DNA of 26,732 bases from JACPKO01 sp964406775 (GCA_964406775.1 CAYOSW010000015.1:1-26732); one strand, 5' to 3'; shown: positions 7,125 through 15,063, counted from the stretch's first letter. Numbers and translations are program-made. Notes: generated by a model not told the origin, from the letters alone.

Positions 7125-8186
7125 TTAGCTCATCAACAATTTATTCAGAACCTGAGGCCGTAAAGCATAATCCTGTGCAGTCTCTATTGTGATAAAACCT
7201 TCGCGGAGCAGAAAAGCTAAGCTGGATTCGAGTATCGCCATACCTGATTCTGCCGAAGTCTGCATCAGGTTATCGATCAGGTGGGTTTTCCCTTCCCTGA
7301 TCATCGCTTTACAGGCAGTCGTATTTATCAAAATCTCATAAGCCATAGCTCGTCCCGGATTAATAGTCGGCACAAGTCTTTGGGATATAACAACCTCCAG
7401 AACCGCTGCCAACTGTGAACGCACCTGCTGCTGCTGAACGGAAGGAAATACATCGATGATCCTGTCCAGAGTTTGACCCGCGGAATTGGTATGCAGAGTC
7501 GCAAAAACCAAATGGCCGGTTTCGGCTATCGTCAGTGCCGCAGCAATAGTCTCAAAATCCCGCATTTCACCGACCAGAACAACATCAGGATCTTCCCTTA
7601 AAGTCGCTCTTAAAGCACGGGGCCAGGAGACAGTGTCCGCATTTAACTCCCTTTGAGAGATTAAAGATTTACCTTTCGGATAAATAAACTCTATCGGGTC
7701 TTCGATAGTGATAATGTTGGCACTCCGCTCCTGATTGATTTTGTCTATAAATGCGGCCAGACTTGTAGTTTTTCCCTGTCCGGTAGGACCTGTCACTAAA
7801 ACCAAGCCCTGTTTGAGATCTGTCAGCTTACCTAAAGTTTGAGGAAGTCCCGTATCCTCCAGACGGCGGAGCTTTTTGGGAATTAACCGGAATGACGCGG
7901 CTAAAGTTCCCATCTGCCGGTAAATGTTGACCCTAAAACGGGCCTCGGATTTATAGTCAAACCCGAAATCGACATCCATAAATCTGTCCAGCTGTATCTT
8001 ATGACCTTCCGCAAGTATCGGGATAATCAGAGTTTTAATATCCTCATCCGACAATTCGTCAGTTCCCATAACCGGCAATAATTCACCGTTGACTCTGATG
8101 GTCGGAGGAAATTTTGCTAAAAGATGAAGGTCCGAAGCCTCCCTTTGCAGCGTAATTTCAAGTAATTGACCGATATTGATATTCAT
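7125..8186 (-). CDS. pilT: Type IV pilus retraction ATPase PilT
   Basis: 353 residues. A hexameric ATPase that powers pilus retraction (twitching, DNA uptake). Visible are the PilT N-terminal motif EASDLHL (about 16-22), Walker A GPTGQGKT (133-140), the Asp box ITIEDPIEF, Walker B LREDPDVVLVGEMRD, the His box TGHLVFATLHTNSA, and near the C-terminus KAMIREGKTHLIDNL, corresponding to the AIRNLIRE motif required for retraction. The ATG at 8186 is 1 nt after the pilB stop and has CAGGAT upstream; a TTG at 8201 would overlap pilB. Walker A has Gln where PilT usually has Ser. The motif at the C-terminus favours PilT over a second PilB. Confidence 0.95.
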   Translation of the reverse strand: MNINIGQLLEITLQREASDLHLLAKFPPTIRVNGELLPVMGTDELSDEDIKTLIIPILAEGHKIQLDRFMDVDFGFDYKSEARFRVNIYRQMGTLAASFRLIPKKLRRLEDTGLPQTLGKLTDLKQGLVLVTGPTGQGKTTSLAAFIDKINQERSANIITIEDPIEFIYPKGKSLISQRELNADTVSWPRALRATLREDPDVVLVGEMRDFETIAAALTIAETGHLVFATLHTNSAGQTLDRIIDVFPSVQQQQVRSQLAAVLEVVISQRLVPTINPGRAMAYEILINTTACKAMIREGKTHLIDNLMQTSAESGMAILESSLAFLLREGFITIETAQDYALRPQVLNKLLMS

Positions 8187-8187
8187 A

Positions 8188-9900
8188 TTAATCCTGAGCA
8201 ACCCTCAGCACTTCCTCAAGGGTCGTAATACCTTCAAGGACTTTAAGATAACCGTCCTGCTTCATTGTCATCATTCCTTCCGAAACCGCCTGCTTTTCAA
8301 TATCCGAAGCCGAAGCGCGTTCTAAAGTCAGCCTCATTATCTTATCTGTCACAACCAGCACCTCATAAATACCGATCCTTCCTAAAAATCCCAAACCTCC
8401 GCACTCCGCACAACCTTTACCTTTATAAAGCTGAACGGGTTTTTGAGGCGCCAGATTTCCCAAAACACCTTTAATGCTGTTTTCTACTTCAGGAGGGGGA
8501 GTATAAGGATACCGGCAATGCTCACAAAGTTTACGTAAAATCCTCTGACCCTGAACCGCGTTGACTGCGGACGCAAGCAAAAACGGCTCCATTCCCATAT
8601 CCAGAAGACGGGGCAAAGCGCCCGCCGCCGAATTGGTGTGCAGTGTTGAAAAAACCTGATGTCCGGTAAGAGCCGCCTGAATCGCCAGTTCCGATGTTTC
8701 CGCATCGCGTATTTCTCCGACCAGAATAATATTCGGATCCTGACGCAAAAAAGATCTTAAAGCCGATGCGAAAGTAAGTCCGATCTGGGGATTAATCTGA
8801 ACCTGGTTTGCTCCCGAAATATGGTACTCAACAGGATCTTCAATCGTTAAAATGTTTACTTTGGAATTCGATAGCCTTGATAAAATCGAGTAAAGAGTTG
8901 TAGTTTTTCCGGAACCCGTCGGACCGCAGATTAAAATAATACCGTGAGTGCGGGTTAGCTGTACATCTAAACTCTTCAGAGCATTCGGCCTTAAACCGAG
9001 CTCCAACAAGGTTGGCGGTTTTTGCGCTTTCGGTAAGAGCCTGAGCACAACTTTCTCCCCGAAAATCGTCGGAAGTGTCGAGATACGGAGATCAATATTT
9101 GCCCCGAGTCCGGTAAATGAAAACCGTCCGTCCTGAGGGAGCCTTCTTTCGTCAATCTTAAGTCCGGACATAATTTTGATCCTGGAAACTACCGCTTCGT
9201 GAACTTTTTTAGGCAGAATGATCTTTTCGTGAAGAATTCCGTCTATTCTGTAGCGGACTCTGGTTTGGGCTTCTTCAGGCTCAACGTGGATATCCGAAGC
9301 TTTCGTCTTAACCGCATACTCAAGAAGCTGGGTTACGATGTTGGCAACAGGAGCCTCTTTAATTACTTCTGTTTTATCAAGCTCAGACTGGCTCTTCTGC
9401 TCCTCCGGCAATCCCGAACTTACCTCTTTTAAAGCCGAGACAACCTCAGAAGTTAAGTTTTGAGAATATTGGTCGGAAATAGCACTGTTAATGTCTTCCT
9501 CCAGAGCGTAATAACGCGCGGTTTTTTTACCGGTTTTCTTTTCGATAAATTGGATAACCTGAATATCCAGCGGATCAGCCATCGCGATCGATAAAACATC
9601 TCCGTCAAGACGGAAGGGGATAAGTTTGTAGCGCCTGGCTACCTGTTCAGGGATAAGATTTAAAACTTCGGGGGAAATACCGGGTCCTTCCAATCCTTCC
9701 AGTTGAATGAAAGGAATGCCTAAAACCTTCGCTCTTGCCTGCGAAATGTCCATTTTTGAGGCAAGATTTCTTTCAATAATAATTTTCTCAACAGGCTGAC
9801 CGGTGTTAATATTTTCCAACTTAACCGCCGAAACCTGCTGGGGAGAGAGCTTGCCTTGCTGTTCAAGCACATCGACGATCGTCAGTTGTGATTCATCCAT
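8188..9900 (-). CDS. pilB: Type IV pilus extension ATPase PilB
   Basis: 570 residues from the ATG at 9900. A hexameric ATPase driving pilus polymerisation. An MshEN/GspE N-terminal domain (about 1-145) precedes the motor: Walker A GPTGSGKT (326-333), Asp box LTIEDPVEY, Walker B at about 391-397 with GEIRDAET, and His box STLHTNSA. A zinc-binding tetracysteine (Cys459, 462, 497, 500) is the PilB/GspE signature that PilT lacks. In-frame starts exist at 9939 (ATG) and 10014 (TTG), but the -10 of a near-consensus promoter overlaps the 9939 ATG, so an mRNA would begin near 9931 and only the 9900 ATG would be included. First gene of the pilus operon. Confidence 0.94.
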   Translation of the reverse strand: MDESQLTIVDVLEQQGKLSPQQVSAVKLENINTGQPVEKIIIERNLASKMDISQARAKVLGIPFIQLEGLEGPGISPEVLNLIPEQVARRYKLIPFRLDGDVLSIAMADPLDIQVIQFIEKKTGKKTARYYALEEDINSAISDQYSQNLTSEVVSALKEVSSGLPEEQKSQSELDKTEVIKEAPVANIVTQLLEYAVKTKASDIHVEPEEAQTRVRYRIDGILHEKIILPKKVHEAVVSRIKIMSGLKIDERRLPQDGRFSFTGLGANIDLRISTLPTIFGEKVVLRLLPKAQKPPTLLELGLRPNALKSLDVQLTRTHGIILICGPTGSGKTTTLYSILSRLSNSKVNILTIEDPVEYHISGANQVQINPQIGLTFASALRSFLRQDPNIILVGEIRDAETSELAIQAALTGHQVFSTLHTNSAAGALPRLLDMGMEPFLLASAVNAVQGQRILRKLCEHCRYPYTPPPEVENSIKGVLGNLAPQKPVQLYKGKGCAECGGLGFLGRIGIYEVLVVTDKIMRLTLERASASDIEKQAVSEGMMTMKQDGYLKVLEGITTLEEVLRVAQD

Positions 9901-9937
9901 AACAATTAAATCTGCAACCGGGGCAGATCTTATATTC

Positions 9938-9966
9938 ATTATCGGGAGTCTGTCTAAAAGTGTCAA
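9938..9966 (-). promoter_or_regulatory. Promoter TTGACA-17-GATAAT of the pilus operon
   Basis: On the minus strand a perfect -35 TTGACA (9961-9966), a 17-nt spacer and a -10 GATAAT (9938-9943). Transcription would start near 9931 and the pilB ATG at 9900 follows about 30 nt later. The -10 overlaps the upstream in-frame ATG of pilB, ruling that codon out as start for this transcript. Confidence 0.7.
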
Positions 9967-9982
9967 GAAGATCGCGGAGTCC

Positions 9983-10011
9983 TTTTCATTTGGGGTAATC
10001 TTTGTTAAAAA
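9983..10011 (+). promoter_or_regulatory. Weak candidate promoter of holB
   Basis: TTTTCA (9983-9988), 17 nt, TAAAAA (10006-10011), then 7 nt to the holB ATG. Each hexamer matches 4 of 6 consensus bases. It would yield a leaderless mRNA like several others here, but the match is modest. Confidence 0.3.
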
Positions 10012-10018
10012 CAACCTT

Positions 10019-10645
10019 ATGCAGCCGAAAATCTTAATTTACAGTCAGACAGAAGACCGGGACAATGAAATTTGGAAAATTCTTAAAGAATACAGGATCG
10101 AAAGCAATAATTCTGACCTGCTTATCATAGAAGATGAGAAGGTGGGTGTTCCCGAAACAAAACAGATAATCCGGCATCTCTCGAGCAAGCCTTTCGGGAA
10201 AACCGCAAAATCGGTTGTGATATTTAACGGCAATAATATAAGTAATGATGCCCAAAATGCTTTGCTTAAAACTCTTGAGGAACCTCCAACAGAATCACTG
10301 ATTCTCATAGCCGCGGATTCCGAAACAAGGTTTCTGCCGACCGTTTTATCCAGATGCGGAATTATCCGCCTCAAACAGGGGAGTGCAGGAAAAGAAACCG
10401 GCTTTGACCTGGAAAAAATCCTGAAAGCGGATACCGAGGAAAGATTTGAAATCATCGAAAAGACCGCCGATAAAGATAAGTTCCTCTCAGAGTTTACCGC
10501 AGTTTATAGAAATAAAGTTATGGAAACCGGTAGCGGCGGGGAGATGCTGGATGAATTACTTCAGGCCGGAATCTGGAAACAGAGCAATGTTAACGTAAGA
10601 ACCATTCTGGAGTACCTGATGCTGAGAATACCAAAACAGTCTTAA
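10019..10645 (+). CDS. holB: DNA polymerase III delta-prime-like subunit, short
   Basis: 208 residues from the ATG at 10019. It resembles the clamp-loader delta-prime/gamma family that opens the sliding clamp: a conserved NDAQNALLKTLEEPP helix (about residues 78-92), an ILIAA strand, and an LPTVLSRCGIIRL segment carrying the SRC arginine-finger motif. It lacks the N-terminal Walker A region seen in gamma/tau, as delta-prime often does, and is much shorter than the usual 300 or more residues, so the C-terminal collar domain is small or missing. The start has no Shine-Dalgarno sequence; the frame is open further upstream, but only through pilB antisense sequence. It is divergent from pilB and precedes gyrB. 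Confidence 0.8.
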   Translation: MQPKILIYSQTEDRDNEIWKILKEYRIESNNSDLLIIEDEKVGVPETKQIIRHLSSKPFGKTAKSVVIFNGNNISNDAQNALLKTLEEPPTESLILIAADSETRFLPTVLSRCGIIRLKQGSAGKETGFDLEKILKADTEERFEIIEKTADKDKFLSEFTAVYRNKVMETGSGGEMLDELLQAGIWKQSNVNVRTILEYLMLRIPKQS

Positions 10646-10652
10646 CTTTAGA

Positions 10653-10681
10653 TTGATATAGCAGTCTAATCTAGCTATACT
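10653..10681 (+). promoter_or_regulatory. gyrB promoter TTGATA-17-TATACT
   Basis: A -35 TTGATA (10653-10658) and -10 TATACT (10676-10681) with optimal 17-nt spacing lie in the 77-nt gap upstream of gyrB. Transcription would start near 10688, leaving a leader of about 35 nt without an evident Shine-Dalgarno sequence. Confidence 0.65.
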
Positions 10682-10722
10682 AGCTTGCAAAAAATGAACC
10701 GAGCTGTTAAACTCATTAACCT

Positions 10723-12756
10723 ATGGCTGAGAAATCTTCCTATGATGCTTCACAAATTCAGGTACTTGAAGGCCTTGAACCTGTACGCAAACGCCCGGGA
10801 ATGTATATCGGATCAACCGATACCAGGGGGCTTCATCATTTAATTAAAGAGGTTGTTGATAATTCAATTGATGAGGCACTCGCCGGACACGCTAAAAATA
10901 TCTGGGTAATCCTGCACAACGATAACTATGTAACTGTAGCTGATGACGGAAGAGGTATTCCAGTTGACATCCACCCTAAAACCGGCAAATCCGCTCTTGA
11001 GGTTATTATGACAACACTTCACGCGGGAGGAAAATTCGGTTCGGACGGCTATAAAGTTTCCTCAGGGCTTCACGGAGTCGGAGTTTCGGCAGTTAACGCT
11101 TTATCCGACTACCAGCGCGCTGAGGTCCGCAGAGACGGCAAGACTTACTATCAGGAATATAAACGGGGTGTACCTCAGGCTGATGTTAAGGAAGTTAAGC
11201 CTTCGGAGATTAAACTGCCGTTTACAACAAGTTACGAGTGGGTTGCTAAAACCGGTACCAAACAAAGCTTTTTGGCTGATGCATCGATTTTTTCGACAAT
11301 TACTCCCGAATTTGAAAAAGTAAAACGCCAGTTAAGACAGGTTGCCTATCTTGTAGCCGGAATTTCTTTCCATCTTTATGACGAAAGAAATAACGAAGAA
11401 CAGCATTATTATTTCCAATCGGGTATAGCTGCACTGATCAAACAGCTTAACCGCAATAAAGGCTTAGTCCACCCAACTCCGATCATTATTAACAAAGAAG
11501 TGAATGAAATTTCTGTCGAGATTGCCATCCAATACAATGACGGATTTAATGAGACCGTGGAAAGCTTTGCCAACGTTGTCCCGACTACAGAAGGAGGAAC
11601 CCACGTTACCGGATTCCGAACCGCTCTAACCCGCGTCATTAACGATTATGCCCGCAAAATTGAAGCCTTAAAGGAAAAGGATGAGAATTTTACCGGCGAT
11701 GATATTAAAGAAGGTATTTCGGCAGTCATTTCAATCAAAATGGAATCCGATAAAATTCAATTTGAATCTCAAACTAAGGAAAAGCTGGGAAGTGCTGAGG
11801 TCCAAACTGCAGTTAATCAGGTAACCAAAGAAGGGCTGGAAACATTCTTTGAGGAAAATCCTCAGGAAGGCAGGAAAATTATTGAGAAAATCTTCCTCGC
11901 TGCCAAGGCACGCGCTGCCGCCCGCGCTGCAAAAGACGCTGTTATCAGAAAAGGCGCTTTGGAAGGGATGACTTTGCCCGGAAAACTCGCGGATTGTCAG
12001 GAAAAAAATCCGGCAAACTCCGAACTTTATATCGTTGAGGGTGATTCGGCCGGAGGTAGTGCAAAACAGGGGAGAGACAGAAAATCTCAGGCGATACTCC
12101 CTCTCAAAGGCAAGATCCTTAATACCGAAAGAGCGCGTCTTGATAAAATTTTGGAGTTTGAAGAAATCAAATGTTTAGTTATCGCTTTAGGAACCGGGAT
12201 CGGCGATATCATCCAGTACGATAAAGTCCGCTACCACCGGATTATTATAATGACCGATGCCGATGTTGATGGTTCACACATCAGGACTCTTCTTCTGACT
12301 TTTATTTTCAGATACCTTCCCGAATTAATCACAAGAGGATATATTTATATTGCTCAGCCTCCGTTATTTAAAGTCCAGAAGGGTAAAGAGATACACTATG
12401 CTTATTCGGACGTAGAGCAGGAGGCGATACTTCTTAAGATCCGCGGCGGCACTAAAGATAAAAAACTAACTGACGACGTAGCTCTTCCGAGCGAAGGGGA
12501 GAGTGCAGCAGAAGAAGTTATCGCACCAAAAAAAGCCTCGAATATCATAATCCAGCGCTATAAAGGTTTGGGAGAAATGAATCCGGACCAGCTTTGGGAA
12601 ACTACTATGAATCCTGAAAACCGCGTATTAAAACAGGTGACAGTCGAGGATGCGGAAAAAGCCGATGAAGTATTTACTATGCTTATGGGTGATGAAGTTC
12701 CCCCGCGCAAACGCTTTATCCAAACCCACGCCAAACAGGCAATTTTAGATATATAA
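10723..12756 (+). CDS. gyrB: DNA gyrase subunit B
   Basis: 677 residues. With GyrA it introduces negative supercoils using ATP. A GHKL ATPase domain (about 1-220) shows VVDNSIDEALAG, DDGRGIPVD and GLHGVGVSAVNALS; the transducer follows; the Toprim domain carries EGDSAGGSAKQGRDR, LPLKGKILN and the acidic DADVDGSHIRTLLL metal site; the C-terminus has RYKGLGEMNPDQLWETTMNP and ends RKRFIQTHAK. There is no long insertion of the kind seen in enterobacterial GyrB, giving the typical short length. ParE is the main alternative; the motifs and length favour GyrB but GyrA is not in the window. An insertion of low complexity lies near residues 585-605. Confidence 0.95.
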   Translation: MAEKSSYDASQIQVLEGLEPVRKRPGMYIGSTDTRGLHHLIKEVVDNSIDEALAGHAKNIWVILHNDNYVTVADDGRGIPVDIHPKTGKSALEVIMTTLHAGGKFGSDGYKVSSGLHGVGVSAVNALSDYQRAEVRRDGKTYYQEYKRGVPQADVKEVKPSEIKLPFTTSYEWVAKTGTKQSFLADASIFSTITPEFEKVKRQLRQVAYLVAGISFHLYDERNNEEQHYYFQSGIAALIKQLNRNKGLVHPTPIIINKEVNEISVEIAIQYNDGFNETVESFANVVPTTEGGTHVTGFRTALTRVINDYARKIEALKEKDENFTGDDIKEGISAVISIKMESDKIQFESQTKEKLGSAEVQTAVNQVTKEGLETFFEENPQEGRKIIEKIFLAAKARAAARAAKDAVIRKGALEGMTLPGKLADCQEKNPANSELYIVEGDSAGGSAKQGRDRKSQAILPLKGKILNTERARLDKILEFEEIKCLVIALGTGIGDIIQYDKVRYHRIIIMTDADVDGSHIRTLLLTFIFRYLPELITRGYIYIAQPPLFKVQKGKEIHYAYSDVEQEAILLKIRGGTKDKKLTDDVALPSEGESAAEEVIAPKKASNIIIQRYKGLGEMNPDQLWETTMNPENRVLKQVTVEDAEKADEVFTMLMGDEVPPRKRFIQTHAKQAILDI

Positions 12757-12763
12757 CCTATAG

Positions 12764-12792
12764 TTGAATAAATTCAGTAAGCTTCGTATAAT
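12764..12792 (+). promoter_or_regulatory. Promoter TTGAAT-17-TATAAT, leaderless
   Basis: A -35 TTGAAT (12764-12769), 17-nt spacer and perfect -10 TATAAT (12787-12792). Only six bases (TTCACA) separate the -10 from the ATG of the next gene at 12799, so the A of the start codon is about where transcription should begin. Confidence 0.7.
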
Positions 12793-12798
12793 TTCACA

Positions 12799-13290
12799 AT
12801 GGAAATTATTCACAACGGAGAAGGAATACGATTCAAAGTCGTTAAAATCGTAGCCGAACCACAATTACAGACTGCTGCTAAAGAACCACCGGTATATTCA
12901 AACGGATTTGCTTATGTAGTCGAACCAACAGAATTACTGACTCCCGATTATGTGGATGAGATTGTCGAACTTGCTAAAGCCAGTACAAGAAAAATAAGGG
13001 GTGTTGATGATCTGGACGGAATTCCCCACCATAGCGTGGATTTACAGCGCTTTAGGACAACTCACGCATTGGAGCATATTGCTCTAACAGAATTAGCTGG
13101 ACTCAGCTTATCGGTAGCTTTTGCAACACTTGTCGGCGGAAGAAGAGGGGCTATGACTTATGTTTACTCCGTACCCGACGGCGAACCCAGAATTGAATTT
13201 ACGTTTCAGCCAAAACTGGCTCCCGGTCACTCATTCGAACTTGATGCTATAGGAAATGCCTGCAAACGAATCGCTGATTTAGGAATTTAA
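12799..13290 (+). CDS. Stand-alone cyanophycin-synthetase N-domain-like HXXEH protein
   Basis: 163 residues, soluble, no signal peptide. The segment THALEHIALTELAGL (about residues 88-102) carries an HXXEH motif (His89, Glu92, His93) and matches the pattern GHxxEHxALELxxLAG of the N-terminal domain of cyanophycin synthetase CphA, where it is followed, as here, by a basic segment (GGRRGAMTYVYSV) and a C-terminal helix with spaced Ala residues. In CphA this N-domain has been reported to have a metallopeptidase-like activity on cyanophycin. No ATP-grasp or Mur-ligase part follows in this gene. Its role here is unknown. HXXEH also occurs in M16 peptidases, but their other motifs are absent. It is preceded by its own leaderless-type promoter and converges on the FKBP gene with overlapping stops. 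Confidence 0.65.
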   Translation: MEIIHNGEGIRFKVVKIVAEPQLQTAAKEPPVYSNGFAYVVEPTELLTPDYVDEIVELAKASTRKIRGVDDLDGIPHHSVDLQRFRTTHALEHIALTELAGLSLSVAFATLVGGRRGAMTYVYSVPDGEPRIEFTFQPKLAPGHSFELDAIGNACKRIADLGI

Positions 13291-13643
13291 TCAATACTTA
13301 CTAACTGTACTTCAAATATAAGCGTTGAGCCTGCAGGAATGGATCCGACAGCGCGGTCGCCATAGGCTAGTTTTGCCGGAATTGTTAATTTCCTTTTTCC
13401 GCCGACCTTCATTCCGGGAACACCCATATCCCAACCCTCAATAACATTCCCGACTCCTATTCTGGTTTGAAAAGGAGCTCCGCGTTCGTAAGATGAATCA
13501 AATACAGTTCCGTCCTCAAGAGTTCCGTGATAGTGAATGGTAATGTAGTCACCACCTGTAACTTCCGGTCCTTCGCCGACTTTTATATCTTCAATTTTAA
13601 AATTCTGATCGTTGGACTTCATATTTTGCTTAGTATCCGCCAT
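13287..13643 (-). CDS. FKBP-type peptidyl-prolyl cis-trans isomerase
   Basis: 118 residues from the ATG at 13643. A single FKBP domain: GDYITIHYHGTLEDGTVFDSS, then PFQTRIGVGNVIEGWDMGVPGMKVGGKR, LAYGDRAVGSIPAGSTLIFEVQL. The binding-pocket residues expected of active FKBPs are present (Tyr and Phe of the first strand, Asp of FDSS, Val-Ile-x-x-Trp, Tyr of AYG). There is no signal peptide or trigger-factor domain, so it should be a cytosolic folding helper. A TTG at 13652 or ATG at 13622 could also serve as start; none has a good Shine-Dalgarno sequence. It overlaps the end of the glycosyltransferase gene by 14 nt, so the two are co-transcribed. Confidence 0.93.
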   Translation of the reverse strand: MADTKQNMKSNDQNFKIEDIKVGEGPEVTGGDYITIHYHGTLEDGTVFDSSYERGAPFQTRIGVGNVIEGWDMGVPGMKVGGKRKLTIPAKLAYGDRAVGSIPAGSTLIFEVQLVSID

Positions 13644-14961
13644 ATGTTTCAAAAATCCCCGGCTTGTACCAAAGACCGGTATCTATTTTACTATTTCTTT
13701 CAAATTTTTTCTCCTCCCGCTTCTCATTAACTTTTTCCATAAATCTTTTCGTTATTTCAAGATAATTAAATTTGGCTGTGTGCTCCAACCCCTGTTCGAT
13801 TATTTCCTCCCGGTCAATCCTACCTTTTAAAACCGTGGCTATTTTTGAAGCTAAGTCTTTCGGGTCAGAATGCCTGGCATACAAGCTGTGCGAACCTCCC
13901 GCCTCGGGAACTCCGCCGACTTTAGTGGTCAGCAAAACCGTACCGGAGGCCTGATACTCAAGAGCGCTTATACAAAGAGTCTCGACAAAGTTTTTGATAG
14001 GCTTTGTCGGAATAACTCCCAGTAAAGACATCTGCATAATCGCTCTTTTTTCCTTGTCGCTTACGGCTCCGGTAAATTTAATATCCCTAAGTCCTGCGTT
14101 TAGAGCTTTTTTCTTAAGAGCGGGTAGTTCAACTCCGTAACCTCCGATGATTAAAACAAGATCAGGATAATCGCTTTTTAATAGCTGGAAGGCTGCAATT
14201 AAATCATCAATTCCTTTTTCCGGAAAAATCCTGCCGAAATAGGAAATAATCTGTTGATTTTCTTTAATCTTAAGCCGGGCCTTCATATTTCCGATCAGCT
14301 TATCGTCCCGTATTGAGAAATATTTATTATCAAACGGCGCGTAGAGGACTTCCGTTTTTGACGCGATCTTACTTGCGGGATCAGCGGGTAAAACCATCTT
14401 TGCGTATTCCATAAGTTTGTCTTTCGTATATTGGGAAACGGCAAATAGCAAATCCGCTTCTAAAAACTGTGAGAGTAAAAATCTGGCCTGGCCGTCATTT
14501 AAGTGATTTCCGATTGAGTTTAAAACATCCGATCCCACTGCCTTGTGAACGGTTATTAAATTTTTACCTAAGACATTTTTGGCATACATCTTGACCTGAT
14601 TAGCAATAAAACAGTGGGGGTCAAGATAAAAGCTGGATAAAACATTAATCTTTTTATTCTGAACTAGATTAATCAGTTTCCCGGTAAAAGCCTTATTTAA
14701 CTCGCCATCAAAAACCTTAACGTTTTTTGACTCCGCAGGTTTTACCCTGTGAACGTAAATGTACTTTGAGGCTTTTTTCAAAAGTGCAGGCGAATCGTTA
14801 TAATTTGTGGATTTGTCGTAGATATCTGGGTGATATGTTAATTCGTGATGCTTATACCCCGTGAGTTCGTAAAGGGCCCTGCCTTGGTTCATCGCTTCAA
14901 ACGAATGGCCTGACATATACGGAGGAAACTTACTGATGGTGCACACCAGTGGTTTTTTCAT
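13630..14961 (-). CDS. Glycosyltransferase family 4 (GT-B)
   Basis: 443 residues. A retaining GT-B enzyme that transfers a sugar from a nucleotide donor. The C-terminal Rossmann domain shows YFGRIFPEKGIDDLIAAF (about 241-258), LIIGGYG, and the EX7E motif of GT4 (Glu327 to Glu335 in ETLCISALE), followed by SGTVLLTTKVGGVPE. The N-terminal acceptor domain is unassigned, although FPPYMSGHSFEA resembles the glycine-rich loop of the family. There is no membrane helix; it may associate peripherally. The acceptor is unknown: a cell-surface polysaccharide or glycolipid is possible. It is divergent from the cell-wall operon across a 102-nt gap and is co-transcribed with the FKBP gene. Confidence 0.88.
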   Translation of the reverse strand: MKKPLVCTISKFPPYMSGHSFEAMNQGRALYELTGYKHHELTYHPDIYDKSTNYNDSPALLKKASKYIYVHRVKPAESKNVKVFDGELNKAFTGKLINLVQNKKINVLSSFYLDPHCFIANQVKMYAKNVLGKNLITVHKAVGSDVLNSIGNHLNDGQARFLLSQFLEADLLFAVSQYTKDKLMEYAKMVLPADPASKIASKTEVLYAPFDNKYFSIRDDKLIGNMKARLKIKENQQIISYFGRIFPEKGIDDLIAAFQLLKSDYPDLVLIIGGYGVELPALKKKALNAGLRDIKFTGAVSDKEKRAIMQMSLLGVIPTKPIKNFVETLCISALEYQASGTVLLTTKVGGVPEAGGSHSLYARHSDPKDLASKIATVLKGRIDREEIIEQGLEHTAKFNYLEITKRFMEKVNEKREEKKFERNSKIDTGLWYKPGIFETYGGY

Positions 14962-14988
14962 ATTTCCCGTATCTGGATTGTTCGGGAT

Positions 14989-15017
14989 ACTATAGTCGTT
15001 TCGGAAAGAATAGTCAA
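14989..15017 (-). promoter_or_regulatory. Promoter TTGACT-17-TATAGT of the glycosyltransferase gene
   Basis: On the minus strand a -35 TTGACT (15012-15017) and -10 TATAGT (14989-14994) are 17 nt apart. Transcription would start near 14982, leaving a leader of about 20 nt with a weak GGGAAA Shine-Dalgarno-like site. Confidence 0.65.
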
Positions 15018-15051
15018 CATAAAACGGCTTTCTAAATTAAGCCGGAAACTG

Positions 15052-15057
15052 TAAAAT
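15052..15057 (+). promoter_or_regulatory. -10 element of the cell-wall operon, leaderless type
   Basis: TAAAAT ends exactly six bases before the ATG at 15064. The -35 position (TTTCTA at 15029-15034) is poor. The spacing is the same as at 12792 and 23725, so a leaderless transcript is plausible. Confidence 0.45.
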
Positions 15058-15063
15058 AGCTTG

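Noticed and set aside
9803..10018. Upstream extension of the holB reading frame
   Set aside because: It is antisense to the conserved N-terminal part of pilB, and the residues look nothing like a clamp-loader protein.
10694..10720. Possible leader peptide ATG between the gyrB promoter and gyrB
   Set aside because: The frame runs into gyrB in another frame with no ribosome site and no attenuator-like structure.
13293..13652. Trigger-factor or SlyD identity for the FKBP gene
   Set aside because: A single plain FKBP domain with no flap insertion, His-rich tail or trigger-factor ribosome-binding part.
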